DNA of 20,263 nt from Pseudomonadota bacterium (lineage in GTDB: Bacteria; Bdellovibrionota; Oligoflexia; Oligoflexales; Oligoflexaceae), in the NCBI GenBank assembly GCA_029556045.1, contig JAKQGS010000234.1:1-20263 (forward strand), written 5' to 3'. Numbering within the stretch: position 1 is the first letter of the stretch; every line of letters starts with the position of its first letter. The notes beneath the pieces were generated by a model. That model saw nothing but the letters and a program-made list of their open reading frames with translations. It made no database searches and was not told the origin of the DNA. The position numbers and the translations under genes were made by a program. This document shows, piece after piece, positions 13,407-20,263 of the stretch.

Positions 13407-14861
13407 TCATGTGCCACAAAACGTCACTGTCACTTCTTCACCCGCTTTTGCGGGTTGATAGAGATCCGCAAAACATGATTTTGCTTCAAACGGTGTTTTC
13501 AAAGCCTCCCTCATCCGATGAAAAGTCACCAACTCCTGACCCGCCAATGCCTCGTCGATTGCCTTTTGCACCCAATGATTCCGGGGGATAAAGATGGGAT
13601 TGACGGTCTTCATCAGAGCAACCACTTCGTCGGGATTAGTCCCACGCAAGGAACGCCACTCCCGCATAAATTCCTGTATTTCTATTTTGTCGGAAAAATA
13701 TCCCTCGGAACGACCCGCTAATTCCTGGGTCAGATGCCAAAAGCTCAGGGTAAAATCCAGTTGATGCTGTTCCATCAGCTGGTACCACCGTTGTGCAAGG
13801 GCCTGATTGGCTCCCGCCATCACTGCAAAACCAAGTTTTTGTCCCATCATGTGCGCAAGCTTTCGCTGCATGTCATGATGGGAATTTCGTAGGGCCTGGT
13901 TCAAAGATGCCACCGCCTTGTCCTCATCGGTATCCACAAACGGAATCAGGCAGTCAGCAAGGCGGGCCAGGTTCCACTGCAAGATATGAGGCTGCTGATC
14001 GTAGGCATAACGACCGTTTTCATCGATGGAGCTGAATACTTTGCCGGATTGAAACCCTTCCATAAAAGCACAGGGTCCGTAATCGATGGTTTCCCCCGCC
14101 AGAGATGTATTATCGGTATTCATCACGCCGTGGATAAACCCAAGGGACATCCATCGCGCCACCAGGGAATTTAGACGGGAAGCCACTTCCTCAAAAAATG
14201 CGAGATAGGGCTTTTCATGGGATTGAAGATGGGGATAGTGCCGCGCGATGGCATAATCGATTAGGGTTCGTAGAGCTTCCAGATCCCTCTGACCCAGAAA
14301 ATATTGCAGGGTTCCAATACGCAGGTGGCTCGCCGCCACGCGGGTCAGCACCGCCCCCGGCTCGACATTTTGCCGATAGACCTGCTCTCCCGTTGCCACC
14401 GCCGCCAATGATCGGGTGGTGGGCACCCCCAAGTGATACATTGACTCAGAAACTATATATTCCCGTATTACCGGACCGATAGAGGACTTGCCGTCCCCCT
14501 GACGGGAGTATGGAGTGCGCCCGGATCCTTTGAGCTGGATATCGAATCGTTGCCCCTGCCCATTGACCACTTCACCCAGTAGCAATGCCCTTCCGTCCCC
14601 CAGCCTTGGCGTAAAGTAGCCAAACTGGTGCCCTGCATAGACCAGGGCAATGGGATCGGATCCATCCATTAAGGTCTGCCCGGAAAAAATTCTAGCCAGC
14701 TCCTCATCAGAGGGTGGACTGGTCAATCGCCCGCTGAGGTCTGCAAAAAGATCCGCATTAAAAGCCATCAACCGGGGGGCCACGAATTTTTGCGCCCCAA
14801 CCCGTGCATAAAAATGCGCCGGTAGGCGGTGATAGGTGTTGTCAAAGTCAAGCTGCAGCAT
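13407..14861 (-). CDS. selO: Protein adenylyltransferase SelO (YdiU family)
   Basis: 484 aa from ATG 14861; GGGG lies 11 nt upstream. SelO is a pseudokinase that binds ATP in a flipped position and attaches AMP to Ser/Thr/Tyr of target proteins, linked to redox stress. The pieces are all present. They are 'PRLGDGRALLLGE' (glycine-rich part, about 86-97), Lys111 in 'IQLKGSGRTPYSRQGDGKSS', 'VIREYIVSE', and the catalytic 'IHGVMNTDNTSLAGETIDYG' with Asp250, Asn251 and Asp260. Cys264 ('YGPCAFME') and the C-terminal 'TFCGT' cysteine (482) are in place for the regulatory disulfide known from E. coli SelO. Length is as usual. It leads the selO-thpR pair. Confidence 0.96.
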   Translation of the reverse strand: MLQLDFDNTYHRLPAHFYARVGAQKFVAPRLMAFNADLFADLSGRLTSPPSDEELARIFSGQTLMDGSDPIALVYAGHQFGYFTPRLGDGRALLLGEVVNGQGQRFDIQLKGSGRTPYSRQGDGKSSIGPVIREYIVSESMYHLGVPTTRSLAAVATGEQVYRQNVEPGAVLTRVAASHLRIGTLQYFLGQRDLEALRTLIDYAIARHYPHLQSHEKPYLAFFEEVASRLNSLVARWMSLGFIHGVMNTDNTSLAGETIDYGPCAFMEGFQSGKVFSSIDENGRYAYDQQPHILQWNLARLADCLIPFVDTDEDKAVASLNQALRNSHHDMQRKLAHMMGQKLGFAVMAGANQALAQRWYQLMEQHQLDFTLSFWHLTQELAGRSEGYFSDKIEIQEFMREWRSLRGTNPDEVVALMKTVNPIFIPRNHWVQKAIDEALAGQELVTFHRMREALKTPFEAKSCFADLYQPAKAGEEVTVTFCGT

Positions 14862-14919
14862 CTAACGATCAACCCCAAGTTAGGATAGAAAAACCTCACG
14901 ACCGGTGCGGCAGCATACA

Positions 14920-14937
14920 GACGCGAGAAAGCGCGTC
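14920..14937. repeat. Perfect 6-bp hairpin upstream of selO
   Basis: GACGCG, loop AGAAAG, CGCGTC. It lies in the gap between selO (minus) and the RibD-like stub (plus). It could be an operator or an mRNA structure; it has no T-run and so is not a typical terminator. Confidence 0.45.
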
Positions 14938-15013
14938 AAATCCTGCTTCGAAAACATTAATCAAGCGTGGTATCCTTGGCAAGACTCGACTTAGCAGGGG
15001 GGGGAGAGACGCC

Positions 15014-15067
15014 GTGGCCAATATCGTTTATATCGCAACAAGCCTCGACGGTTACATTGCTCGATAG
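15014..15067 (+). pseudogene. Five-prime stub of a RibD/dihydrofolate reductase-like gene
   Basis: GTG 15014 begins VANIVYIATSLDGYIAR and stops at TAG 15065-15067. 'YIATSLDGYIA' is the hallmark N-terminus of the RibD-C/DHFR-like reductases (YyaP/YwjB type, about 180 aa), and a purine-rich ribosome site (GGGGGGGAGAGAC) sits just upstream. The sequence then runs at once into the 3' end of the scramblase-like gene on the other strand, so the remaining roughly 160 codons are gone. The breakpoint must be at about 15062-15069. Confidence 0.75.
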
Positions 15068-15068
15068 G

Positions 15069-15692
15069 CTAGCGCCCGCTCTTTCTCTCAAAGTATTGCA
15101 GATCAATAAAAAAGGCGGCTGCCAATAGCAGCAATCGATCGTCCCGGGACAACTTGGGGTCGGTGTACGAAATATGAAAATTGTCGGCGTCTAGAAACGT
15201 CTCTTTCAATAGGCCGGACCACTTTTTTTCCACCCGCGCAACCTCTTTGCCATGAGCCATAAAAGGAAAGGTCCAAATCCGCCAAAGGGGCGAATAGACC
15301 GCCATTTTAAGACGACCATCCGGGCCTTCCACATCAAACTTCTTGTGCAACAGGGCGAACCGCTGCTGAAGGGCTCCAAGTTTTTTCCCCTTGTTGTCGA
15401 AAATATCCAGCCGCTGAAAAATCCAGCGAAAGGGATGGTTGGCATGACCAACCGGCTGTCGTCCGGCATCAAACATGTGGATGTCAAAGCTGCGCCAATG
15501 GCCCAGGACCTGACGCATCACAAATCCCAACACGCCTTTTTGCTGCTCGGCCGCAAAGCCGATCACCTGGCCGTCCGGAGTCACCACTTCGTATTTATTA
15601 CGGGTTTCAAAGCCGAACATTTCCGCCAGCTCTTTGCGTTGGCGCACGATAATATGGGAAGAGTCAGCGAGGGTATCGTGAAAGCAGTTCAT
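15069..15692 (-). CDS. Phospholipid scramblase-related/LURP-one-like protein
   Basis: 207 aa from ATG 15692. The frame reaches a GTG at 15734, but a promoter -10 element lies at 15725-15730, inside that stretch, so the shorter form is preferred; GGATGG sits 6 nt before the ATG. 'HIIVRQRKELAEMFGFETRN' then 'KYEVVTPDGQVIGFAAEQQK' opens a tubby-like beta-barrel fold. 'FRWIFQRLDIFDNKGKKLGA' and 'KFDVEGPDG' are the repeated strands of the scramblase (PF03803) group, and 'ARVEKKWSGLLKETFLDADN' near the end is characteristic of bacterial members. There is no signal peptide. The role is unsettled in bacteria: a lipid- or ligand-binding barrel is more likely than true scrambling. Its stop codon abuts the RibD-like stub. 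Confidence 0.82.
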   Translation of the reverse strand: MNCFHDTLADSSHIIVRQRKELAEMFGFETRNKYEVVTPDGQVIGFAAEQQKGVLGFVMRQVLGHWRSFDIHMFDAGRQPVGHANHPFRWIFQRLDIFDNKGKKLGALQQRFALLHKKFDVEGPDGRLKMAVYSPLWRIWTFPFMAHGKEVARVEKKWSGLLKETFLDADNFHISYTDPKLSRDDRLLLLAAAFFIDLQYFERKSGR

Positions 15693-15724
15693 AATGGACC
15701 ATCCGTACGAGTTAAGTTTGGTTG

Positions 15725-15730
15725 ATTCTA
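15725..15730 (-). promoter_or_regulatory. Extended -10 element for the scramblase-like gene
   Basis: On the minus strand TGATAGAAT matches the extended -10 pattern TGnTAnnnT; no good -35 is present, which is usual for this class. Transcription would start near 15717, about 25 nt before the ATG at 15692. Confidence 0.45.
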
Positions 15731-15883
15731 TCACAATTCTGATCGGGCACTCCTGCGTTCTTTTTGCTCACGAAGAGCAGAGAGGCAAGCTTTTGCCATC
15801 TAAAACAATAAAAATGGTCGTTGGACGATTCATTCGATGGTAAAAATGAGAATTCGATTCATTGTAGGTTTGGGGCGCATTCA

Positions 15884-18283
15884 ATGATCAGCCAGCCGTT
15901 TTTAAAGGGCCTGACGACCGCTGAGGCGGAGCGTCGCCACGGGGAGTTTGGTCCCAATGAAATTGTGCGCTCAAGTTTTGCAAGCCAATGGGATGATTTC
16001 AAAAAAATTATCATGGATCCCATGGGACTCATGCTTCTGGTGCTGGCGGGCCTCTATGCGTTAATGGGCAACCGTAATGATGCCCTGGTGATGCTGATGG
16101 CCTATATCCCCATCACTGCGGTGGACGTGCTCCTGGACATCCGGGCCCATCGAGCGCTGCGGGCCCTGCGCCAGACCCTGAAAGTCACCGCCAAGGTATT
16201 GCGTGACGGCGTTGTGCGGGAAGTTCCCATTAAAAACATCGTGGTTGGCGATGTGCTGGCATTTGAGGAGGGTCAAACGCTGCCGGCTGATGGCAAGGTG
16301 GTGGACTCGCGCCAGCTGACAATCAACGAAGCCGCTCTGACCGGTGAATCCGTGCCGGTGGAAAAAACTGAGTCCTCCCCTTTTTTTGGGGGAACCACGG
16401 TTCTCCATGGCGGGGGTTTTGGAGAGGTGGAAGCTATCGGCAAAGCGACACAGTTTGGCAAAATTGCCTCCCTGATGGAAGACACCGATGCGGAACAGAG
16501 CCCCCTGCAAAAGAAAGTCCATGTCCTGGTGCGTCGCATACTGATTGCAGCGATGCTTCTGGTGATCCTCCTTTTTGGTCTGCAGTATGCGCGCACAGGT
16601 GCAATCGTTCCCAGCCTGATCGTGGCCCTGACGTTTGGAATGGCGGCGGTTCCGGAAGAGTTTCCTCTCGTTTTTACCCTTTATCTTAGCCTCGGGGCAT
16701 GGCGACTCACCAAACACGGTGTGTTGGTCAAATCCCTGCCAAGCGTTGAGGCTCTTGGGAGCGTTGACGTGATTTGCACCGATAAAACAGGAACTTTAAC
16801 GGAAGGGCGCTTCAAGCTGGAGGGAATTCATCCCCTACACCCGGACTATTCCGAAGACCTTCTTTGGCAAAGTGCCCTGATGGCCTGCGAAGAAAAGCCC
16901 ATCGACGCCATGGAAATGGCCATCGTCGAGGATGGTCAATCTTTTGCTCATCTCATGAACGGCTGGCGCCTGGTTTGGGACTATCCGTTTGAACCCCACG
17001 GTAAACACATGACCCACGGTTGGCAAAACGCTGCTGGAGAATCGCGGGTTGTCATGAAGGGGGCCATCGAGGGGGTGATGGAGCATTGTGCCATGGATGC
17101 AGCACAGAAGACAAATCTTCTGAGCCTGACCGACACCCTCGCCAATGAGGGTAAACGACTCATGGGTCTGGCCTATGGGGATCACCGCAGCACCGGGGAT
17201 CGCACTCTGGATGAAAAGGATCTCACATTCATCGGTATCATAGCCTTTAACGATCCGTTACGTCATTCGGTCAAAGACGCGGTGAAATCCTGCCAGGAGG
17301 CAGGTATCACCATCAAGATGCTGACAGGGGATCACCCGCTGACTGCCCATGCCATCGCTGAGGAGGCCGGGATTAAGCACTCCCATGATTTCCTATTTAC
17401 CGGATCTCAATTGGCGGCCATGCCTCGGGAAAGTCGGTGGGAGGCCTATCAGAAAGGGGCCATTTTTTCCCGGGTATTACCGGAGCAAAAGCATGAGATG
17501 GTGCAGGCCCTCAAAAGCGCCGGTCAGGTGGTGGCCATGACCGGTGATGGCATCAATGATGCCCCCGCTTTAAAGCTGGCGGATATCGGCATCAGCATGG
17601 GACGAAATGCCACCGATGTGGCCCGCTCCACCGCCCAGATGATTCTGATGCGCAATGACTTCAATGGTGTGGTTGCAGCGGTGTTTGAGGGTCGGCGGAT
17701 ATTTGCCAACCTGCGCCGCAGTTTTGCCTATCTCGTGGCCTTTCACATCCCCATCGTCCTACTGGCCTTTGCCTCACCCACCTTGGGTTGGGGGGATCTC
17801 CTGATGCCAATTCACATCATTCTCCTGGAACTAATCGTGCATCCGGTTTCAGCATTTTCTTTTGAAAACCTTCCCGTCGGGTCAACGAGGCGTGAACGTT
17901 CACTGCTACCGCGCCATCGATTTATGGAAGCGTCACTGGCCGGAGTTCTCCTCAGCCTGTTCAGCCTTGCCAGCTTTCACAACGCACTGGCACAGGGGGT
18001 AACCATTGAAACCGCCCGGGCCCTTGCCTTGTCCACCGTGCTGTGGGGCAATATAGGATTTGTGATGTTGGAGAGCTGGCCACTTTGGTCACCGCGCGTC
18101 ATTGCCACTCTTTCTAGTCTCACCGGTCTCATCTTTTTGATTTTTGGCTGGTCATATACCCGCTCGATTTTTCACCTCGGCCCCGTTGATGTGATGGGTG
18201 TATTTACCAGCGCTGCACTTGGCATCAGTGCGTCGGTACCCAGTCTGCTTTGGTACCGCTTCCGAATCCGCACAAGATCATGA
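15884..18283 (+). CDS. Cation-transporting P-type ATPase (P2, calcium-type)
   Basis: 799 aa from ATG 15884 (AGGTTTGGGG upstream); the frame runs to 15821 without a ribosome site. All P-type hallmarks are present. The N-terminal cation-ATPase segment is 'GLTTAEAERRHGEFGPNEIV'. The actuator is 'EAALTGESVPVEKT' (TGES at 153-156), and helix M4 has 'AAVPEEFPLVFTL' (257-261). The phosphorylation site is 'ICTDKTGTLTEG' with Asp300. The 'MKGAIEGVM' element of the N-domain follows, then 'MLTGDHPLTA' and 'AMTGDGINDAPALKLADIG' (hinge, about 553-561). A C-terminal membrane part has about six helices. PEEFP in M4 marks a bacterial P2 branch that includes calcium exporters, but the ion is not provable from sequence. 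The nucleotide-binding domain is short compared with SERCA-type pumps. It pumps cations across the inner membrane using ATP. It stands alone. Confidence 0.93.
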   Translation: MISQPFLKGLTTAEAERRHGEFGPNEIVRSSFASQWDDFKKIIMDPMGLMLLVLAGLYALMGNRNDALVMLMAYIPITAVDVLLDIRAHRALRALRQTLKVTAKVLRDGVVREVPIKNIVVGDVLAFEEGQTLPADGKVVDSRQLTINEAALTGESVPVEKTESSPFFGGTTVLHGGGFGEVEAIGKATQFGKIASLMEDTDAEQSPLQKKVHVLVRRILIAAMLLVILLFGLQYARTGAIVPSLIVALTFGMAAVPEEFPLVFTLYLSLGAWRLTKHGVLVKSLPSVEALGSVDVICTDKTGTLTEGRFKLEGIHPLHPDYSEDLLWQSALMACEEKPIDAMEMAIVEDGQSFAHLMNGWRLVWDYPFEPHGKHMTHGWQNAAGESRVVMKGAIEGVMEHCAMDAAQKTNLLSLTDTLANEGKRLMGLAYGDHRSTGDRTLDEKDLTFIGIIAFNDPLRHSVKDAVKSCQEAGITIKMLTGDHPLTAHAIAEEAGIKHSHDFLFTGSQLAAMPRESRWEAYQKGAIFSRVLPEQKHEMVQALKSAGQVVAMTGDGINDAPALKLADIGISMGRNATDVARSTAQMILMRNDFNGVVAAVFEGRRIFANLRRSFAYLVAFHIPIVLLAFASPTLGWGDLLMPIHIILLELIVHPVSAFSFENLPVGSTRRERSLLPRHRFMEASLAGVLLSLFSLASFHNALAQGVTIETARALALSTVLWGNIGFVMLESWPLWSPRVIATLSSLTGLIFLIFGWSYTRSIFHLGPVDVMGVFTSAALGISASVPSLLWYRFRIRTRS

Positions 18284-18536
18284 TAGTGTGGCGTCACGAC
18301 GGGGATGGCTAAGAATTTCAAAGAGAACGTCGTCACTAGCATTCTGCAGGTATAGGTAATTCAACACCCTTTTTCTCAGATGCCCCACCCTATGCTTTCT
18401 CAAACTTTCAGCCTAATTCACCAGAAGTGATGATCACCTATCAACAAACTGCTCCGGACTGTTTTTAGCAGGGAACTGCCTATACATTCCGAAACAATTG
18501 ACTTAAGATTGCCCGACTAAAACAGGGAGTAGAATT
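18284..18536. other. Intergenic region between the ATPase and SPFH genes
   Basis: There is no gene in these 253 bases. It holds the perfect palindrome GTGATGATCAC (18427-18437) and CTGCT-13nt-AGCAG near 18454-18476. TTGACT (18499-18504) has no matching -10 at proper distance. Confidence 0.45.
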
Positions 18537-19364
18537 ATGAATTCAATTGAAGAACTACTAAACAACATCAAGGGTAGCCGGAATGTCTTGGGAACTATTT
18601 TAGTAATTCTGGCGGTATCATTGATCGTTTTTAGCGGTTCCTTCATCATACCGCCAGGACATCGGGGAATTTTGGTTACCATGGGCAAGGTTTCCCCAGT
18701 TTTCGCACCAGAGGGATTTGGATTCAAGTTGCCGTTTGTTACCAAGGTCATACCAATTTCGGTCCGTCAACAAACGACGGTGGCGAAGTCGGAATGTTAT
18801 TCGTCTGACCTGCAGCAGATTAATGTGGAATTACGCGTTCTTTATCGGATTCCAGAAAATATGATCGTCAAAATATTTCGCGAATACTACGGTGATCCTT
18901 TTGATAGTTTAATAGCGCCTCGAGTCAGCGAAGCACTCAAGGAAGTTACAGCGATGCAAAGTGCCGAGCAGATCGTAAAAAAACGCGAAGATATCAAAGC
19001 CAAAACCCTCGAATCAGCACGGACGAAAGTTGGGAATCTCTTGGTCATCGAAGATGTTGTCATCCAGGATGTGTCTCTTTCGAAAGAACTTGAAGCCGCT
19101 ATTGAGGCCAAAATGGTCCAAGAGCAAGAAGCCGCAAAAGCCAAATTCACCCAAGCCAAGGCTGAAATCGAAGCCCAAACAGCGGTGATTCGTGCCAAAG
19201 GTGAAGCCGAAGCCATTCTCATTCGGGGAAAAGCCGTGCAAGATAGCCCCGGTTTGGTGCAGCTGCAGATTGTGGAAAAGTGGAATGGCATTTCGCCACT
19301 TGTGGTCGGGGGTGGTAATGGTGCGAATATTCTCCTTCCGATCGACGGCCTTAAGGCAAAATGA
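18537..19364 (+). CDS. Prohibitin/SPFH domain membrane protein
   Basis: 275 aa from ATG 18537, GGGAG 7 nt upstream. One membrane helix (about 17-39, 'VLGTILVILAVSLIVFSGSF') is followed at once by the SPFH domain: 'IIPPGHRGILVTMGKV', 'APEGFGFKLPFVTKVIPISV', 'VAKSECYSSDLQQINVELRV', 'YRIPENMIVKIF'. From about 150 to 230 there is a charged, Ala/Glu/Lys-rich coiled coil ('EEQEAAKAKFTQAKAEIEAQ'-like), ending with 'KGEAEAILIRGKAVQDSPGL' and a short C-terminal 'VEKWNGISPLVVGGGNGANI', which matches prohibitin-type proteins. It should form large ring or cage assemblies at the inner membrane that organise lipids and proteases such as FtsH. The OMPLA gene lies 90 bp downstream on the same strand. Confidence 0.93.
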   Translation: MNSIEELLNNIKGSRNVLGTILVILAVSLIVFSGSFIIPPGHRGILVTMGKVSPVFAPEGFGFKLPFVTKVIPISVRQQTTVAKSECYSSDLQQINVELRVLYRIPENMIVKIFREYYGDPFDSLIAPRVSEALKEVTAMQSAEQIVKKREDIKAKTLESARTKVGNLLVIEDVVIQDVSLSKELEAAIEAKMVQEQEAAKAKFTQAKAEIEAQTAVIRAKGEAEAILIRGKAVQDSPGLVQLQIVEKWNGISPLVVGGGNGANILLPIDGLKAK

Positions 19365-19398
19365 AAGATGTCGGTGGTGACGAAAGACATATACACTA

Positions 19399-19434
19399 TC
19401 AACGGTGAGATGATAGAAATCCAAAGACCGTTGA
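19399..19434. repeat. Seven-bp inverted repeat ahead of the phospholipase gene
   Basis: TCAACGG (19399-19405) and CCGTTGA (19428-19434), 22 nt apart, in the 90-bp gap between the SPFH and phospholipase genes. It could be an operator or a weak hairpin; without a T-run it is not a standard terminator. Confidence 0.35.
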
Positions 19435-19454
19435 CCTAAAAACGCGAAGGAATC

Positions 19455-20105
19455 ATGAATCTAAGCCGCTCTGAATTTTTGGTGATGGCATTCGTGGTTC
19501 TCATTGGGTTAAACACACCCCGTGGTTTAGCATCCGCGGCCGATAATAAGCAAGAAGACCCCGTAGCTAACCCTCAAACGCCAAATACAGCGACCATTGA
19601 TGAAAAACCATCCCAACGGGTTATGAACTACAAACCCATTTATTTTGCTTATGGTAATCCATCGACAAAAATTCAATTTAGTTTTCGCAGCGAATTGAGC
19701 GATTTTATTCCCCTTAATTTTGCCTATACCCAAGTCATTTTTTGGGAGTTGAGGGAAAAATCGAAGCCATTTTTGGATGCCACATACAATCCCGAAATTT
19801 TCTATCGACTTCAACCACCCGGTGTAAAATGGACTGCGCTGGACTTTGGGCTTTGGGAGCACACTTCCAATGGTAAAGATGCGCAACAGTCGCGATCCTA
19901 TAACCAGAGTTATCTGCGGGCTGTTTATGCGGCAGAGGAAAATAGATGGGCCACAGTTTTGGCCCTGAAGTTCAAGTATGTCTACAACATCGAAAATGCC
20001 AATAGTGATATCTCAAAGTATAACGGTCCTATTGAATTAGATGTTCGTTTTGTACGGGTCGACGCATCTGGGCAGGTCGCGAGCAGATACCATGGAGATG
20101 GTTAA
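19455..20105 (+). CDS. pldA: Outer-membrane phospholipase A, C-terminally shortened
   Basis: 216 aa. The signal peptide is residues 1-28 (cut after ASA). The barrel starts at 'NYKPIYFAYG'; 'KIQFSFRSEL', 'NFAYTQVIFWELREKSKPFL' and 'YNPEIFYRL' follow. The active site is intact: 'GLWEHTSNGKDAQQSRSYN' with His136, Ser138 and Asn150, matching the His-Ser-Asn set of E. coli OMPLA. 'NSDISKYNGPIELDVRF' matches the 'NPDITKYMGYYQL' strand of the E. coli enzyme. The enzyme hydrolyses outer-membrane phospholipids as a calcium-dependent dimer. E. coli PldA is 289 aa, so about four to five C-terminal strands are missing here. The same frame continues past TAA (20103) and TAG (20124) as 'GTFGINLKNVEKVDIF', which resembles the next strands. 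The gene is therefore probably a recent pseudogene. Confidence 0.87.
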   Translation: MNLSRSEFLVMAFVVLIGLNTPRGLASAADNKQEDPVANPQTPNTATIDEKPSQRVMNYKPIYFAYGNPSTKIQFSFRSELSDFIPLNFAYTQVIFWELREKSKPFLDATYNPEIFYRLQPPGVKWTALDFGLWEHTSNGKDAQQSRSYNQSYLRAVYAAEENRWATVLALKFKYVYNIENANSDISKYNGPIELDVRFVRVDASGQVASRYHGDG

Positions 20106-20260
20106 GATCTTCCTGCATCTAAATAGGGCACGTTCGGTATTAATCTAAAAAACGTCGAAAAAGTCGATATTTTCTCTTCTATAATCTTGATTATTCTGAC
20201 CGGTATTTTACTCTTTCCCCATGAAATTTGCAGAAAAACATCACTGGAGAACAACTTGTC

Positions 20261-20263
20261 ATG
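20261..20263 (+). other. Probable start codon of the next gene
   Basis: ATG at the right edge with TGGAGA (20245-20250) 10 nt upstream. An alternative ATG at 20221 also opens a frame to the window end but lacks a ribosome site. Nothing can be said of the product. Confidence 0.3.

Noticed and set aside
16061..16717. Minus-strand 218-aa frame inside the P-type ATPase
   Set aside because: Antisense shadow of a conserved gene; His/Gln-rich nonsense composition.
18451..18477. Rho-independent terminator near CTGCT...AGCAG
   Set aside because: Stem of only 5 bp with a 13-nt loop, and the T-run is in the loop rather than after the stem.

Overview
The window looks like a chromosomal segment of a Gram-negative bacterium, most likely a member of the Bdellovibrionota/Oligoflexia or a close relative. 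This is an inference. It rests on the Cys-rich 'ADG' repeat lipoprotein at the left edge, a style of protein familiar from Bdellovibrio and its relatives, and on an outer-membrane phospholipase A at the right edge. Base composition is near 50% GC, with clearly AT-richer stretches around 4400-6300 and 11640-11840.

Left part (1-6300) is accessory DNA. A lipoprotein gene leaves the window at its left end and is built from tandem repeats (1-1676, minus). Behind it lie a stand-alone C-terminal piece of a serine recombinase (1909-2352, minus), a complex inverted repeat (2352-2449) and a 23S rRNA intervening-sequence/four-helix-bundle protein (2577-2939). A mobile, scarred patch follows. It holds a 50-aa ORF translationally coupled to a YhcG/DUF1016 nuclease gene that has lost its catalytic end, a 32-codon N-terminal stub of a tyrosine integrase, and a facing 60-aa ORF that also looks cut off, all meeting within about 250 bp. 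Next comes a complete Xre-RES toxin-antitoxin pair (4680-6067) with a good promoter and four GGTA direct repeats spaced exactly 11 bp in its leader.

Middle part (6302-11476) is ordinary. A small acidic protein precedes a PhnB-like VOC protein. A three-gene membrane operon (DUF2306, DUF2938, YhhS-type MFS transporter; minus) is divergent from a LysR regulator, which is probably its controller. After these come a small orphan protein and a conserved four-helix membrane protein facing it.

Right part (11840-20263): an orphan secreted protein faces a thpR-selO operon (minus). A 17-codon stub of a RibD/DHFR-like gene is cut off against the 3' end of a scramblase-like gene. A P-type cation ATPase, a prohibitin/SPFH membrane protein and a shortened outer-membrane phospholipase A follow. 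The phospholipase reading frame seems to continue as recognisable barrel sequence past two in-frame stop codons.

No tRNA, rRNA, CRISPR array or complete insertion sequence was seen. The strongest candidates for something new are the phased GGTA array ahead of the Xre-RES pair, the small ORF coupled to the DUF1016 gene, and the repeat lipoprotein with an exact 116-bp internal duplication.
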